A stretch of 64,000 bases of DNA, taken from Pegoplata infirma. Lineage: Eukaryota > Arthropoda > Insecta > Diptera > Anthomyiidae. A program made the translations under genes and the position numbers. Shown here one piece after another: positions 32,716-43,935 of the stretch. The stretch is from positions 128,114,694 through 128,178,693 of the forward strand of contig OY992537.1 in the NCBI GenBank assembly GCA_963921195.1. The letters run 5' to 3'. The notes under the pieces were generated by a model. It had not been told where the DNA came from. It saw only the letters and a program-made list of their open reading frames with translations, and did no database searches. Position 1 is the stretch's first letter; each line of letters starts with the position of its first letter.

Positions 32716-34207
32716 AAAATCTAGCTAGAGTACCTATGATATTGTTCAGTTTCAGATGCTGGATTAAAATAATTGCTTGACTATACATCGCATAAAATTA
32801 ACTGCTTACTTGTAAGTAAAACACTGTTAAACTTTACTTAAACATTTTTTAGTGTTAGCTTAAAATGTTACGGTTATCTAAAATGTTACTTTCGTTAGTT
32901 AAGAACTGTTAGTGGTAATAATAACAGCAGTAACATTAACAGCAAGTATGCTCCCCTTAATGTTCAATAACATATGTATAAGACTTTTTGTAAGATTTGG
33001 TTTCGAAATGTTAAAGTTGCACTGTTAACAGAGTTAACAGTCAATAAAGCAATAACTAAAAAAATTTCCCCCTCTGCTAAATTTGTTAACAGAGAACAAC
33101 CGACTATAGGTTACCTTAATGTTAATCAAATACGGTTGCGAGTATATAGCTGAACTCTTCTAACCCACCCATTATAATGGAAGCTGTTAACGAAACCAAA
33201 ACTATAAAATGCACAAATACAACAACAATATATTTATGATTAAACAAAAATAACAAACACACACTTTTATATAAATGAGAGAAACAGAAATTATATCATA
33301 AATCAAAATGTGATATAAAACACATACACAAAAAACAAAACAAATAATCAGAAACTAGAGAGAATGAGTGATAATAACAAACACTGGAGAATGAGAATAA
33401 AAGAGTTTAGAAATGAGTGAAATATCTTTTGCTTGTGTTTTCAAGAGGGGAGTCTTTTAATAAAACTCTTTTATAATCATCATCAGTGTAAAATGAGTCT
33501 TATTAGAGTTATAAGATGTTGTTGTAAAAGCGCAAAACAGAAAATGAAAAAAAAAATAAATGAAAAAAAATGAGCAAAGCATTTCCTTTTTTTCTCGCCG
33601 TCTCTATTGTTGTTGTCGTAAATGAGGGAATTATTAAAAAAAAATTTTGTGAATAAAAAAAAACTGGTCGTGCAACAACAACATGGTCTAACAAGAAAAC
33701 ATAACAAATTATGACAAGGTTAGGCGGAGCGAAAAAATTTCATTTTTATTTTCTTATTGTTGTTTTTTTTTTTTTTGGTGAAGGAAGAATATTTTTTTGC
33801 TTATATTCAATCATATTTTGTATTCATTCTCGTTTTAGTGTTGTTGTGTTTTTTATACATAAATGGAGTTTATTTTTTATGAAAAAATGTGTTCATTTTT
33901 TATATACAGAGTGTAGTAAATAGATTTCAAAGGTGTTGGTAGAAATATTTGGTGGCTTAAAAAATACAAGTTTACGATAAGCCGACGCCTTTTTTTAAAT
34001 GCAAGTTATTTAATAACAAAGTATTTAAAACGTGTATAGTTTTTTTATACTTATACAAGTTGAAATTCACATATTACTGTTTGCCGACGGCACCCATTTG
34101 CCTGAGCCTTGAAAAAACGCGAGCATCTAGTGTTTCTGTTTATAACTTTGGAACTAATTGGAAATTTTGGATAAAATTTGCCATTTTATAAAAAAACATG
34201 AGTACCG
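32716..34207. other. AT-rich DNA, no gene seen
   Basis: Contains GTTAAC/TAACAG-rich sequence (32815-33125) and AAC/CAA-rich sequence (33180-33420) that looks less repetitive and may be host DNA. Frames at 33483-33923 are Phe/Cys-rich and homopolymer-driven, so I do not call them. Confidence 0.4.
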
Positions 34208-34983
34208 TACACTCAAAACAAAAACCTGTAAAGTTAGCAAAAAATTTAGTTAAATTTAACTAAAAAGGCACCTGATGTAAGTGCGTACTAAATGCCTAGT
34301 TAATTTAACTAAAAATATTAAGCTAACTTTCGTTAAATGAATGTTCCAAAAAAAAAACATATCTTTAACTAAAAATTCAGCTTAAAATTTCGTAACATTT
34401 ATCTGTACATATTAACAAAAAAATTACTTGTATTCAGTTAAACTTTTTGTTAATTTTCGCCAACTAAAATTAACAAAATATTTTGTAAAAATTTTTTGAG
34501 TTTGTTAAATATTAGTCAAAAGTAAATAAAAGTAACAACTTTTTTTTTAATTCAAAATATTTTTTTTACAAGAAATTTTTTACATTTTCAGATTGGCATG
34601 GTATTTTCTTATTTTTTTATAGTCATAAAGTTCAGCTTAAGTAGAATTTATGAGATTTACTTAGGAGGCTACACAAGAAATTTCTTACATTTTAGAAAAT
34701 ATTAACAAATTTTTCTGTCTTAAATAGTAATCACTCCTTTCACTTAACAAATATGTTACGAAAAATCAGCAAATAAATTAGTAAAAATTCGTTAACTCAA
34801 TTTTAAAACCAGCAAAAAAAAAATAATTAAAAATTTGTCCAAAACTAGTATTTTCGTAAATTAAACTTAATTTACAAAAGTAGTAAAAAAGTTGATTTCA
34901 ACTAAAAATTTGCTAAAAAGCCCGTTAACTCGACTAAACTAAAAAATATTGTTAACTTTACAGTTTTATTTTTTTTGAGTGCA
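34208..34983. mobile_element. CAC-type TIR element (772 bp)
   Basis: The element is 34210-34981. Left end CACTCAAAACAAAAACCTGT, right end (reversed) CACTCAAAAAAAATAAAACT, continuing to a shared TGTAAAGTTA. TA lies on the left but CA on the right, so one side has mutated. Interior rich in TTAACTAAA. Confidence 0.75.
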
Positions 34984-35007
34984 CTTTAAATTAAAAGCAA
35001 ATGATTT

Positions 35008-35079
35008 GGGGGGGGGGGGAATGAGATCAATCCCCGCAAGAATTTTGAGAATTTTTCCATAGAAAAAATGTATCAGAAT
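35008..35079. repeat. ~45-bp minisatellite, copy 3 (left part) with poly-G run
   Basis: Twelve G at 35008-35019, then one to two units ending TATCAGAATC, where the hAT element is inserted. The array resumes at 37826. Confidence 0.65.
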
Positions 35080-35385
35080 CAGTGTTGGCTACCGTTACCC
35101 TTTCAATACCGTTACCGATTAAAAACCCTTTAATTTTGACTACCGTTACCGTTACCAATACCGAAATAAAAATATTTAAATACCGTTACCGATAAAAAAA
35201 CCATTACCTTTATTCGGATTTTTACCGGTATTATATCGGTTTTGTTTCGGTTGTCATAAAATACGGATAAAAACAAAGTAAAATATTTTTAATCTACTAT
35301 TCGCATTGTTGTATGGACAAAAAATAATTAGGAAATCGGCCCAACCAATGTCACATTCGCAATTAACTAAATCTTGACAAAGAAT

Positions 35386-36509
35386 ATGTGAAAATGCTTG
35401 CAAGAGCGGCGTTAGGTTGACAGAACTTGGTAATATGAAGGAAGGGGACTTACGGGGACACATGACAATCGTTGAAATTTTTATAAATGACCCTGTTCTA
35501 AAAGTCAAGGACAGAATATTACCAACACGGGTATTCACCAGGAACTTTGAAATTAAAATCCTTGACCGAAGCGAATGGTCAAACATGACCTGGGACCCTG
35601 ATCCTGATTCCATGATATGGTATACGGACGGGTCCAAGCAAACCAACAAGGATACAGGCGCAGGTATCTTTGGACCCAACTTTCAACGCGCTTTGCCCAT
35701 GGGCAAATCTCCATCAATATTTCAGGCGGAACTGTACGCCATTCACATATGCGTGACCGAATGTCTTCGTAGAAGGGCAAAAGGCTCACGCATATATATA
35801 ATGTCTTACAGTCAGGCTGCACTGAAAGCTCTCAAAGCTTATGATGTGTCATCCGGACTTGTCATGAACTGCGTTGAATCCCTTAACAGACTAGGACGGG
35901 ATAATGACCTAACCCTGGTATGGATTCCGGGTCACGAGGGTCATACGGGGAACGAACGTACCGATTGTCTGGCAAACCGTGGTGCCCGTAGACCATTCAT
36001 CGGTCTGGAACCATTCTTTGGTCTTCCAATGGGACATGTTAGGGAAAAACTCAAAATATGGAGTGAATCTAAGTTCATCGAACACTGGAACTTTTGTGCT
36101 GGCCAAAGGCAGGCGAAGAGATTCATCACTCCATCCAGTTCGGCAGCAAAGCTGCTACTATCCTTGGACAAAAAGGATCTTCGAATTCTAACGTCTTACC
36201 TAACTGGACATTGCAAATTACTACCACCTTAGGAAAAGGTATCTATCTGACACGGACACGTGCAGATTCTGCGAGATAGAGGAAGAGACGGCATAACATG
36301 TTCTTTGTACATGCCCAAGACTGACTGGAGAAGGCTTCAACATCTGGGGGGACACTTGTTATCTCCAACTGACATACGAAACTCTTTGCCAAATAGTATT
36401 CTCGGCTTTATTAAAAGCCTGAATATTTAGGGCACCCCCCTCAGGCTGCACAAAAGATCATTCTGGTCGCAGTGCATAGGGCCTCTTTAATCTAATCTAA
36501 TGTGAAAAT
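35386..36509 (+). mobile_element. RNase H LINE family 2, 5'-truncated, nested in the hAT
   Basis: The insert is 35396-36499, with duplication ATGTGAAAAT at 35386-35395 and 36500-36509. The 3' tail reads TTTAATCTAATCTA, a different pentamer from the family 1 tails. A second longer direct similarity (about 35333-35371 and 36507-36544, ATCGG.CCAACCAAT..TCACATT) surrounds the insert and is unexplained. Confidence 0.8.
35417..36420 (+). pseudogene. LINE RNase H domain with mutated active site
   Basis: The open frame 35417-36232 reads WYTDGSK (D71), IFQAELYAI (E105), MSYSQAALKAL at 129-139, and GHEGHTGNERTD (D183). The third acidic residue is replaced: Tyr131 stands where SDSQ is expected, so hydrolysis should be lost. 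The frame ends at 36232 after LTGHC. The downstream Cys/His-type segment and LQHLGGHLLSPTDIRNSLP continue in shifted frames to about 36420. A LINE RNase H, not a cellular one, judged by the C-terminal context. Confidence 0.8.
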
Positions 36510-37825
36510 CGGTCCAACCAATTATCACATTCTCAATTTAAGAAAAGCGAGTGCCACATAATGTAAACATTTTTTAGTACGAAGACGAAAGAAGGGACCT
36601 GAATTGTACCAAATCGCTGAAGTGTTGTTGGCGGAGTTGTTTTAAAAATAACAGATTTTTTTTTGTACTTTTACTGACTCTGGTTGCTAACTTCAAAATA
36701 TTTTTTGTTCAAAACTTATTATTTTGTAATTTTACAAAAATTTTTTATGTAAATATTTAGCTGTCACGTTTTTAAGAAAAATTTCTTGAAAAAAATTTGA
36801 AAATTTTATTAAAAAAAATTTTTAATTTTATTGAAAAACAAACAGCATAACAAAAAATAATTGTCACTTTAAAAAAATTGAAAATTTTCTTTCTGTAAAA
36901 TTTTTGCGTTGCTAATTTGTTTTGCTCCTTTTATACGAATGGAACGTCACCTTATGCACATGATTGCAATTATTTTTTTGGCCACAAATCCGGTGGATAA
37001 GATTCCATTACATCACGTTTTTGAGAAATTTTAGATACAAAAAACCGCGTCTTCGGAATTATTTGAAAACTCATAGCGGATGATCTCGATGTGCTGACGA
37101 CTTAAAAATAAGTTAACGGTAAATCATAAACATTGCTCATTAAGATGTTTAACTCATTTGATCAATCGCTTTAACCGTTGGAGCACTAATTGTAAGGTAT
37201 TTTCCCCGAAATTTGTTTTTTTTTTTAATACTGGGTAATAAGACGTCATTGAAAGACAATTGGTGCCCAAAGGGTTAAGGCGACTGACCAAATGAGTTCT
37301 GAATCTTAAAGAGCTTCACCCACAATTTTTTTTTTGAAGCCGCCATCACATCGGATTCATCCGGTATGACTTTCCAAAAATGCCCCAAACGGCAATTTTT
37401 TTTAACTTTGACCTCTAATTTCTCAGAAACCTGAAGTGATGGAAAAGTTTGGAAAATGGATTTTGACCAGCAAAACTATTGTTATTAAGTGCATAAGGTC
37501 GCGTCCCAGTCGCATTTTCGATGTTTAGTAGTGTAATTAATAGTTAGTATAGTTAAAAATGCACTTAATTTAACAGTTTTTTTAATTTTATAAAATACAT
37601 TTTTGATTTTTTACGTGTTTTTAACAAATTTGGGACTTTTTAACACTTTGGGTAAATTTTTTCATAATACCGGTACGTACCGGTATCGATGTTTCGGTAA
37701 CGGTTTATCGTTACCGAAATAATCGAAAATACCGTTACCTTTACCGTTACCGATATAAAAAATATGTAATACCAATACCGTTACCGATACCGTTATTCGT
37801 TTCGGTTGCCAACCCTGATCAGAAT

Positions 37826-38100
37826 CTACCAAAAATTTTCCGCAAAAAATTGCTCAGAATCGGATAATTTTTCTACTGGAAAAATGTTTTAGAATCTGAG
37901 AGTTTTTTTTGAAAATCCTTTTCAGAATCTTGGAATTTTTGTTTTGGTAAAATATTTAAAACTATTAGAATTTTTCTGCTGGAAACATCTTTTAGAATCT
38001 GAGAATTTTTCTACAGGAAAAGTTTATCAAAATCTATAATTTTTTAGTAAAAGAAAAATGTTTTAGAATTTTTCGATACACTAAAAAAAACTATAACGAA
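37826..38100. repeat. ~45-bp minisatellite, copy 3 (right part)
   Basis: Continues the array interrupted by the hAT: five or six units with TTTTAGAATCTGAGA(A)TTTTTCTAC. A ~90-bp duplicated phrase AGCTTCTAA(G/A)TTTACTAGAA follows at 38104-38240. Confidence 0.65.
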
Positions 38101-38103
38101 AAA

Positions 38104-38250
38104 AAGCTTCTAAGTTTACTAGAAAATTTGCTGACTTTGAATCTACAATTTTTTTGCAAAAAAAAAAAAAAAAAAATCTATAACGAAAAAAAGCTTCTAA
38201 ATTTACTAGAAAATTTGCTGACTTTTAATCTACAATTTTTTTTGCAAAAA
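38104..38250. repeat. Tandem duplication (~80-bp unit)
   Basis: AAGCTTCTAAGTTTACTAGAAAATTTGCTGACTTT-type sequence occurs twice, at 38104 and 38190, each followed by AATCTACAATTTTTTT and an A run. Confidence 0.75.
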
Positions 38251-38309
38251 TATTTTGCTAAAAATTTGTTATTTGAAATTATAAAAATTTTAGTAAAAAC
38301 ACAAACAAA

Positions 38310-38914
38310 TACACTCAAAATAAATTATCAGTCCAATCAGCAGAAAAATCTGCTGAAAATACACCCATTTTGAGCCATATGAGAAATCTGCCGATTTTAG
38401 CAGACACGGTTTGCCGAAAATTTGTCTTGATTGTTCAGGTGAAATCAGCAGAGAAATCTGCTAAGACCTTTTCTAGAAAAATTTTGTTTTTAGAAAATTT
38501 GTTTTCATGAAAACTTATAAAGATCTTTTTTATTTAAACTTAAAATAAAAAAATGATTTTGTAAACCCAGCAATATAATCTACTGATTTTTTTTTTTTAG
38601 TTTTGTCAATTATTATTATTATAAAAGTAAACACTTAAAAAAAAACAATAAGAAAGCTTTTTTGAAAAAAGAATGGCATCAAACTATTTCTGTATAATTA
38701 AAAAATAATCTGCTAAAAATATGTTCAAACATATTTTAAAATTCAGCAAACAGAATCAGTAAAAAAGCAGTAAAATTTCTGTTATTTTGTAAAACTAAAT
38801 GACAGAGATTTTAGTAAAAATATCCATTTTAGCAGAAATGCCTGCTCGAAGTTTGTGAAATCAGATTAAAAGTCGTTTTACAGATTTTTTGACATAGTTT
38901 TTCTTTTGAGTGTA
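38310..38914. mobile_element. TA-flanked CAC-type TIR element (601 bp)
   Basis: The element is 38312-38912. Left end CACTCAAAATAAATTATC, right end (reversed) CACTCAAAAGAAAAACTATG, TA on both sides. Interior repeats GCAGAAAAATCTGCT palindromes, shared with the fragment at 6075-6231. Confidence 0.8.
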
Positions 38915-38944
38915 TGAGATTTTTGAGGGAGGGTGATGCAATTA

Positions 38945-39332
38945 CACTGAAAAAAATATACCAATTTTAAAGCATGTTGAACTTAATTTAAGAACAGAAG
39001 GGGATGCGAGGGCTCCAAAGATATTACTTATTATTCCAAGTACATTTTTTCCTAAAAAATAGTAATGCATTTACTTAAATATATCTTAAAATTAAGTAAA
39101 ATTGTACTAAATATAAGTTTAATTCTCTTTATTCAGAGGAAAAATATTTTTTTTTTAAATAAGTAAAAATTACCTTAAACTAACGGATTCTGTGGACCCT
39201 ATGGAGTCCCAATGAGAGGACCCTACGCGGCCCCAATATATGGGGTCCGCACATGAGAGTGTGCGTACACAATTATAGGGTCACTATTGATTTTGATCCA
39301 AAATTTTGGTCAGAATCGCTCTATATTGCCTG
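38945..39332. mobile_element. GGGGTCC-rich TIR element, copy C (partial)
   Basis: Begins TA|CACTGAAAAAAATATACC and follows the A-type right end inward through GGACCCTATGGAGTCCC to CTCTATATTGCCTG, where copy D starts. Confidence 0.75.
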
Positions 39333-39333
39333 C

Positions 39334-40323
39334 ACTGAAAATTTTTTTTACCATTTTTAAAGCATGTTAAACTTAATTTAAAAAAAGAAGGGTATGCGAG
39401 GGCTCCAAAGATAATAATTCTTCTTTCAAGTATATTTTTTTCCTAAAACATAGTAATGAATTTACTTAAATATATCTTTAAAGTAAGTAAAATTGTTCTT
39501 AATATAAGTTTAATTGTTTTCATCCAGAGGAAACATATTTTTTAAAATAAGTAAAAATTTCCTTAAACTTACGTATTCTGTGGACCCTATGGAGTCCCAA
39601 TGTGAGGATCCTACGGGCCCCCAATATATGACCATAAGTATTTGCGTACACTATTATAGGGTCTCTATTGATTTTTATCCAAAATTTTGGTCAGAATCCC
39701 TCTATCTTGCTTAGTTTTCGAGATATGGGAATGGTGTCTTGAGAAATTTGATCATGAAATAACTCGAAAACTATAACTCGGAGGGCTTTCGGGTCTTCTA
39801 CAAGTTAAGGACTACAAAAATGCCTTTAGATTTTTTTTTGTATCTGCAGTATTTGCAGATTTATAGGCATTTGAAAATTACGCGAAAATCGAAATTTGGA
39901 TGTAAAGTTAGGGTCTCATGGGGTCTCCAGATGGGGCCCCCAGATGGGGTCCCCAAAATACCTTAAGTATTTTTTCCATAAGTTAAGTAAATTCTTTCTT
40001 AAACTGATTAAGATATGGATTCAAATAAAGTCAATGAAATCAATAAAATAAAGATCAGTTTTTTCTTAAATTAAAACAAAAATTTATTAAATTAAAGAAA
40101 ATGCGTTTTGGAATTAAAGAATAGTACTTATTTGATTTAATGTCTTGAAAATGTCTATACTATTTTTAAGTAAGTTACGTACTTATTTGTTTTTTTTTGC
40201 ACACAATTTATTTTTTTTCTTTTAAGTAAAACAACATTTTTTAATAAACCCTTTTTTTCTTAAATGCAATCAATTCGTCATAAATGTAAAGAATATTTAA
40301 CTTAATTTAAAAAAACAAATTAA
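39334..40323. mobile_element. GGGGTCC-rich TIR element, copy D (near complete)
   Basis: Starts CACTGAAAATTTTTTTTACC directly after copy C and runs through the GGGGTCTCC/GGGGCCCCC block (39919-39955). About 200 bp of the other terminus are missing at 40323. Confidence 0.75.
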
Positions 40324-40536
40324 TTCTACAAGTTAAGGACTATAAAAATGCCCTGAGATTTTTTTTGTAAGTTCCGCGATAATTGAAATTTGGATTTAAA
40401 GTTAGGGTCTCATGGGGACTCCAAAAAGGGCCCTCAGATGGGGTCCCCAAAATATCCAAAGTCAATGAAATAAAAAATATATAAAAAATTCCTTTTTCTT
40501 AAATTAAAACCAAAATTGATTATATTAAAGAAAATG
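40324..40536. mobile_element. GGGGTCC-rich TIR element, copy E (internal fragment)
   Basis: Repeats the CTACAAGTTAAGGACTA and GGGTCTCATGGGGACTCC phrases of copy D and stops at AAAGAAAATG against the next TIR element. Confidence 0.7.
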
Positions 40537-40835
40537 CACTGAAAGAATTTTGTTCATTACGGCTATGAAAACGTACAATGGTTCTATGAAAAAAATCATT
40601 AGTAGTCAGCCAATGATGCCGTTCATAGAATCTATGAAACAAATACATAGAAACCTGAAATCTATGAAAAAATTCATAGGCTATGAAAAAAAAAAAATAT
40701 TTTTAATTCTATTTTTTTTTATTTTATTATTTAATTTTTATTTATTTTATTATTTCGTTTTTATTTATTTTTTTTTTTATTATTTTAATTATTTACAATT
40801 TTTCTATTTTTAAAATTTTTTATGTTGTTAACTTA

Positions 40836-40904
40836 TCTTCACCGAGATTCGAACACAAAACCAGTTGTTTGTGAAGCTTAGTCTCTAGCCACCGAGCTAA
40901 AGTA
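40836..40904 (-). pseudogene. tRNA-like sequence inside a TIR element
   Basis: On the minus strand: A-box-like TTAGCTCGGTGGCTAGAG and B-box-like GTGTTCGAATCTCGG about 35 bases apart. The T stem does not pair well. It may be a decayed tRNA or a SINE-type promoter captured by the element. Confidence 0.5.
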
Positions 40905-41021
40905 TACAAACAAATTATAAAACTTAAAATACATTTTGTGTAATGTTCTACTTTAACATATAGAGTTTGTATTATTGCCAGGGCAGCAATATTTATTTTT
41001 TAACGTTTTTTAATGTTTTTT

Positions 41022-41343
41022 TATACCCTCCAACTACAGTATGGGGGTATACTCACTTTGTCATTCCGTGTGTAACGCATCGAAATATCAGTCGGGGACC
41101 CCATAAAGTAAATATATTATTGAGCAGTGATCGATTCTAAGCGTGTAATTATAAAACTACAATACTTTAGTGCACAAAGCAGACAAAAATTAATTTGTAA
41201 ATATATACCGTGAGGGCCAAGGAGTCACCCCAGCTCACCGACCCTCGCCCTTCCTTGCCCCGCCCCTTAAAACAACGACCCTGTCAACATTTTTTTTTAA
41301 TTTTTTTACATGTTACAGCCGAATTTAACACTCTCACTTGTTT
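41022..41343 (+). mobile_element. mini-me-like retroposon (short), nested in TIR element
   Basis: Starts TATACCCTCCAACTACAG and has TTGTCATTCCGTGTGTAACG and GGACCCCATAAAGTA. The (GTCY)n block is deleted. Ends CTCTCACTTGTTTTT. Confidence 0.8.
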
Positions 41344-41584
41344 TTATTTTTTTAATATATTTATTTAATTATTTTAATAATAGTAACGTTATTTTAATTA
41401 TTAAAAAAATTAAAAGGCTTATTGATGATGTTTTTTTTCTATGAATTTACCAAAATCTATGAATAAAATTCTATGAAATATTTCACAATACTAATGAATA
41501 TTCATGCCGCCAACGAATTGTCTCATAGATTTGGTTTAATGAAATTTGTTCATAGATATTTTGAACAATAATTCTTTCAGTGTA

Positions 41585-42186
41585 CAGTTCGAAAAATCAA
41601 ACAGTGGATCAAAATGGATTAAAGCGCTGATTGCACCCTGAAGATGACGTCCAAAATGTTTTATTTTTCCCTCGTAATCTACTCTTCAATAAGCATCGTT
41701 CTAGGAGTATGCCCCTAAGAAATTCAAAAATTTTCAGATTTCAGACATGCTATTATTTTTTTCTGTGTAAAACCGTAATTATATATAATGAGTTAAAATA
41801 ACAGCTATAAAGTAGTTATAAAAAATATATACTATTTTAAATAGTTTATGTATTTTTCTGAATAGAATTTAAATTTAAAAGAAAATTTGTTTTTAAATAT
41901 AAACCGCTTTTTTATTTCAACCAAAAATAGAAAAAGAAATAAATCTAAATTTAAAATTAATGTATTTACGTGCATTTCAGATTTTATGACATTACTCTTC
42001 AAATTAAAAAAAAATATATAAAAAAATTTAGAAAACAACTTAAATGTTTGTTTACTAAACATACTGACCTTTTCCAATATATGGAGTATCACAACAGACA
42101 AAACAGGAAAGCGACCTTTGAAAATGAAAAATAAATATTCTTTCAAAACTGAATTTAAGTATTTTGTTGTATTCTATGGTATTCAA
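41585..42186. other. AT-rich DNA, no gene seen
   Basis: No supported gene. The 104-residue minus-strand frame at 41832-42146 is Phe/Lys-rich and homopolymer-driven. Confidence 0.45.
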
Positions 42187-42926
42187 TACACAGAAAAAAA
42201 AACGAATTGTTTATTGACCCCCATATTTGTGAATTCAATTAACTTTTTCACTGAAAGTGCTCCTATACGGAAATTTGTGATATCAACTAACGTTTGTAAA
42301 TATTGATTGTTGAAAAAAAATGTAAAAAAATTGAGAAACGAGTTTGTAATAGTTCTCTAAAATTATTATTTGTTTTGAAAAACGTACAAAATCTTAAATT
42401 TTTTTTCAACAAAGAAATTCAACAAACACAATTTGTTGATCTGACAAACGTAAAAAATCTTATTCTTTTTCAACAAAGAAATTCAACAAACACAAAAACT
42501 ATTTGTTGACATGATAAAATAATTTTGAAATAAAATTACTTGACTGAGTGTGTTAAAAACAAAATTGAAGTTTTGTATTATAAACTAACAGGTGGCCGTT
42601 TTTATTAAATGTTTGGTTGATATCATATTTGGTTGATTTACAATTGAAGGGCTTATTGTAAAAACTCGATAAGCAACATTTCATTTTATCGTGGTTTTTG
42701 CCTTAAAACTTTAAAAATAATGTAGAAAATAGAACTTTTGCAGAACTTTTATTCTCAATATACTTGTACGAAGGGTTAAAGCAAGACTTCGGCCAAAAAT
42801 CTGTCAATGGAACATCAGCAGAATGCGAAAAACAGAAAAAAATTAAATGTTGCTTATCAAGTTCTTGCAGTAAGCCCTTCAATTGTTGTTTCTTGATTTA
42901 AATTTGACGATTTTATTTTCTGTGTA
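42187..42926. mobile_element. TA-flanked CAC-type TIR element (736 bp)
   Basis: The element is 42189-42924. Left end CACAGAAAAAAAAACGAATT and right end (reversed) CACAGAAAATAAAATCGTC, TA on both sides. Contains the inverted repeat at 42644-42882. Confidence 0.75.
42644..42882. mobile_element. TTGAAGGGCTTA inverted-repeat element, nested
   Basis: TTGAAGGGCTTATTGTAAAA at 42644 and its near reverse complement ending GCCCTTCAA at 42882. Both arms continue to AAGCAACATTT / AAATGTTGCTT. A solitary end of the same family lies at 47518-47545. Confidence 0.75.
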
Positions 42927-43743
42927 TTCTATAGTATGTAGATTTAGTTTTTTTTTGTATTTTTTTTTTTTAATTTCGTTTTTATATTTTCAAATAAACA
43001 TTTTGTTATCTTTATATAAGAATCTACCTATTTTTTAAATTTGTTATTCAAACCCCTTTTATTTTTTATTTATTTTTTTTATTTTAACTATACTTCTTTT
43101 CTTTACTTCTTCCTACGTAAAAATTTTGAAAAAAAAAAAATTAATATCATATGATGTTATTTTTTAAACACCATTTATAACACACAAAATGTATTTGTAA
43201 TTTATTTAAGACATTTTTAAATGTAAAAAATTAAAACAAAATATTTATTTGTAATTTACCTTTTTTTTATTTATATGCATTTTTAAAAGGTTGTCATCAA
43301 AGATTTTTTTTATTATTATTATTTTGGGTTTTCTTTTATATTAAATAGACAAATCGGCGTCATCAAATATTTTTTTTTGTCGATTTTAAAATTTTGTTTA
43401 TTTTTTTTTATTATTAATTATGCTGTAATGAAAAGGTTTACGTTTTTTTATTAGAAAATATTTGTTTTTGATGAGAAAAATATCAAATTATTTTTTTTGT
43501 GGGGAATAGGATAACATATTTTTCTGTTGTTTTTGTTTAAACATTTATTGTTAGACATTGTGACTATGAATTTTTAATCTATTGATTATAATTTTTATAT
43601 CCAATATTTTTACTAAGAATTTTTATTTAGAATTTTATATAGGGTTTTTATTTAAAATTTGTAATCAAGATATAATTTTGAATTTGAGAAAAGTTAAATG
43701 AGATTTTAGTTTTTGATATACATTTTATTCAGTACTAGTACCT
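42927..43743. other. T-rich DNA, no gene seen
   Basis: Dominated by T runs; no protein-like frame or repeat end. Confidence 0.5.
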
Positions 43744-43935
43744 GTCAAACCAATTTGAGAAACTCCCAAGATATTGAATTTTAACATCCGACAAATCAGA
43801 AAAATCGGGCTGATCCCTAGATACCAGTGAAACAAGTTTCTGATCTGAATATGTCAAGAAATGGCAGATAAAGTGTTCTATAGTTTCCAATATTTAACAG
43901 CTCAGCGTGCTTTCCTATAAGGCTGTGTCTGGTCC
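43744..43935 (-). mobile_element. RNase H LINE family 1, copy d (short fragment)
   Basis: On the minus strand this matches the C-terminal coding part and start of the 3' UTR of copies a-c (AACACTTTATCTGCCAT and ATTGAATTTTAACATCCGAC read in reverse). It covers CLIGKHA and HFICH-type residues with deletions, and the CCTAA tail is absent. Confidence 0.7.

Larger units (their letters stand above)
35072..37825. mobile_element. hAT-like element (2.74 kb) rich in TACCGTTACC words
   Basis: The element is 35080-37817. Ends CAGTGTTGGCTACCG and (reversed) CAGGGTTGGCAACCG; perfect 8-bp duplication ATCAGAAT at 35072-35079 and 37818-37825. Subterminal arrays of ACCGTTACCGAT / ATCGGTAACGGT face each other. 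No hAT transposase is visible; the only coding-like segment is a nested LINE at 35396-36499. Confidence 0.9.
40537..41584. mobile_element. CAC-type TIR element (1.05 kb) carrying a tRNA-like module and a mini-me
   Basis: Left end CACTGAAAGAATTTTGTTCA and right end (reversed) CACTGAAAGAATTATTGTTC are a clear TIR. TA follows on the right, TG precedes on the left. The interior contains ATGAAA/TTCATAG words, a tRNA-like segment at 40836-40904 and a mini-me at 41022-41343. No transposase frame. Confidence 0.8.

Noticed and set aside
33483..33923. Phe/Cys-rich membrane protein frames
   Set aside because: They are readings of T homopolymers on both strands, without conserved features.
35417..36232. 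Cellular RNase H1 gene
   Set aside because: The C-terminal LINE context, 3' pentamer tail, target duplication and mutated active site show it is a LINE fragment.
41832..42146. 104-residue minus-strand protein
   Set aside because: Low-complexity Phe/Lys/Leu frame in AT-rich DNA, overlapping no known domain.
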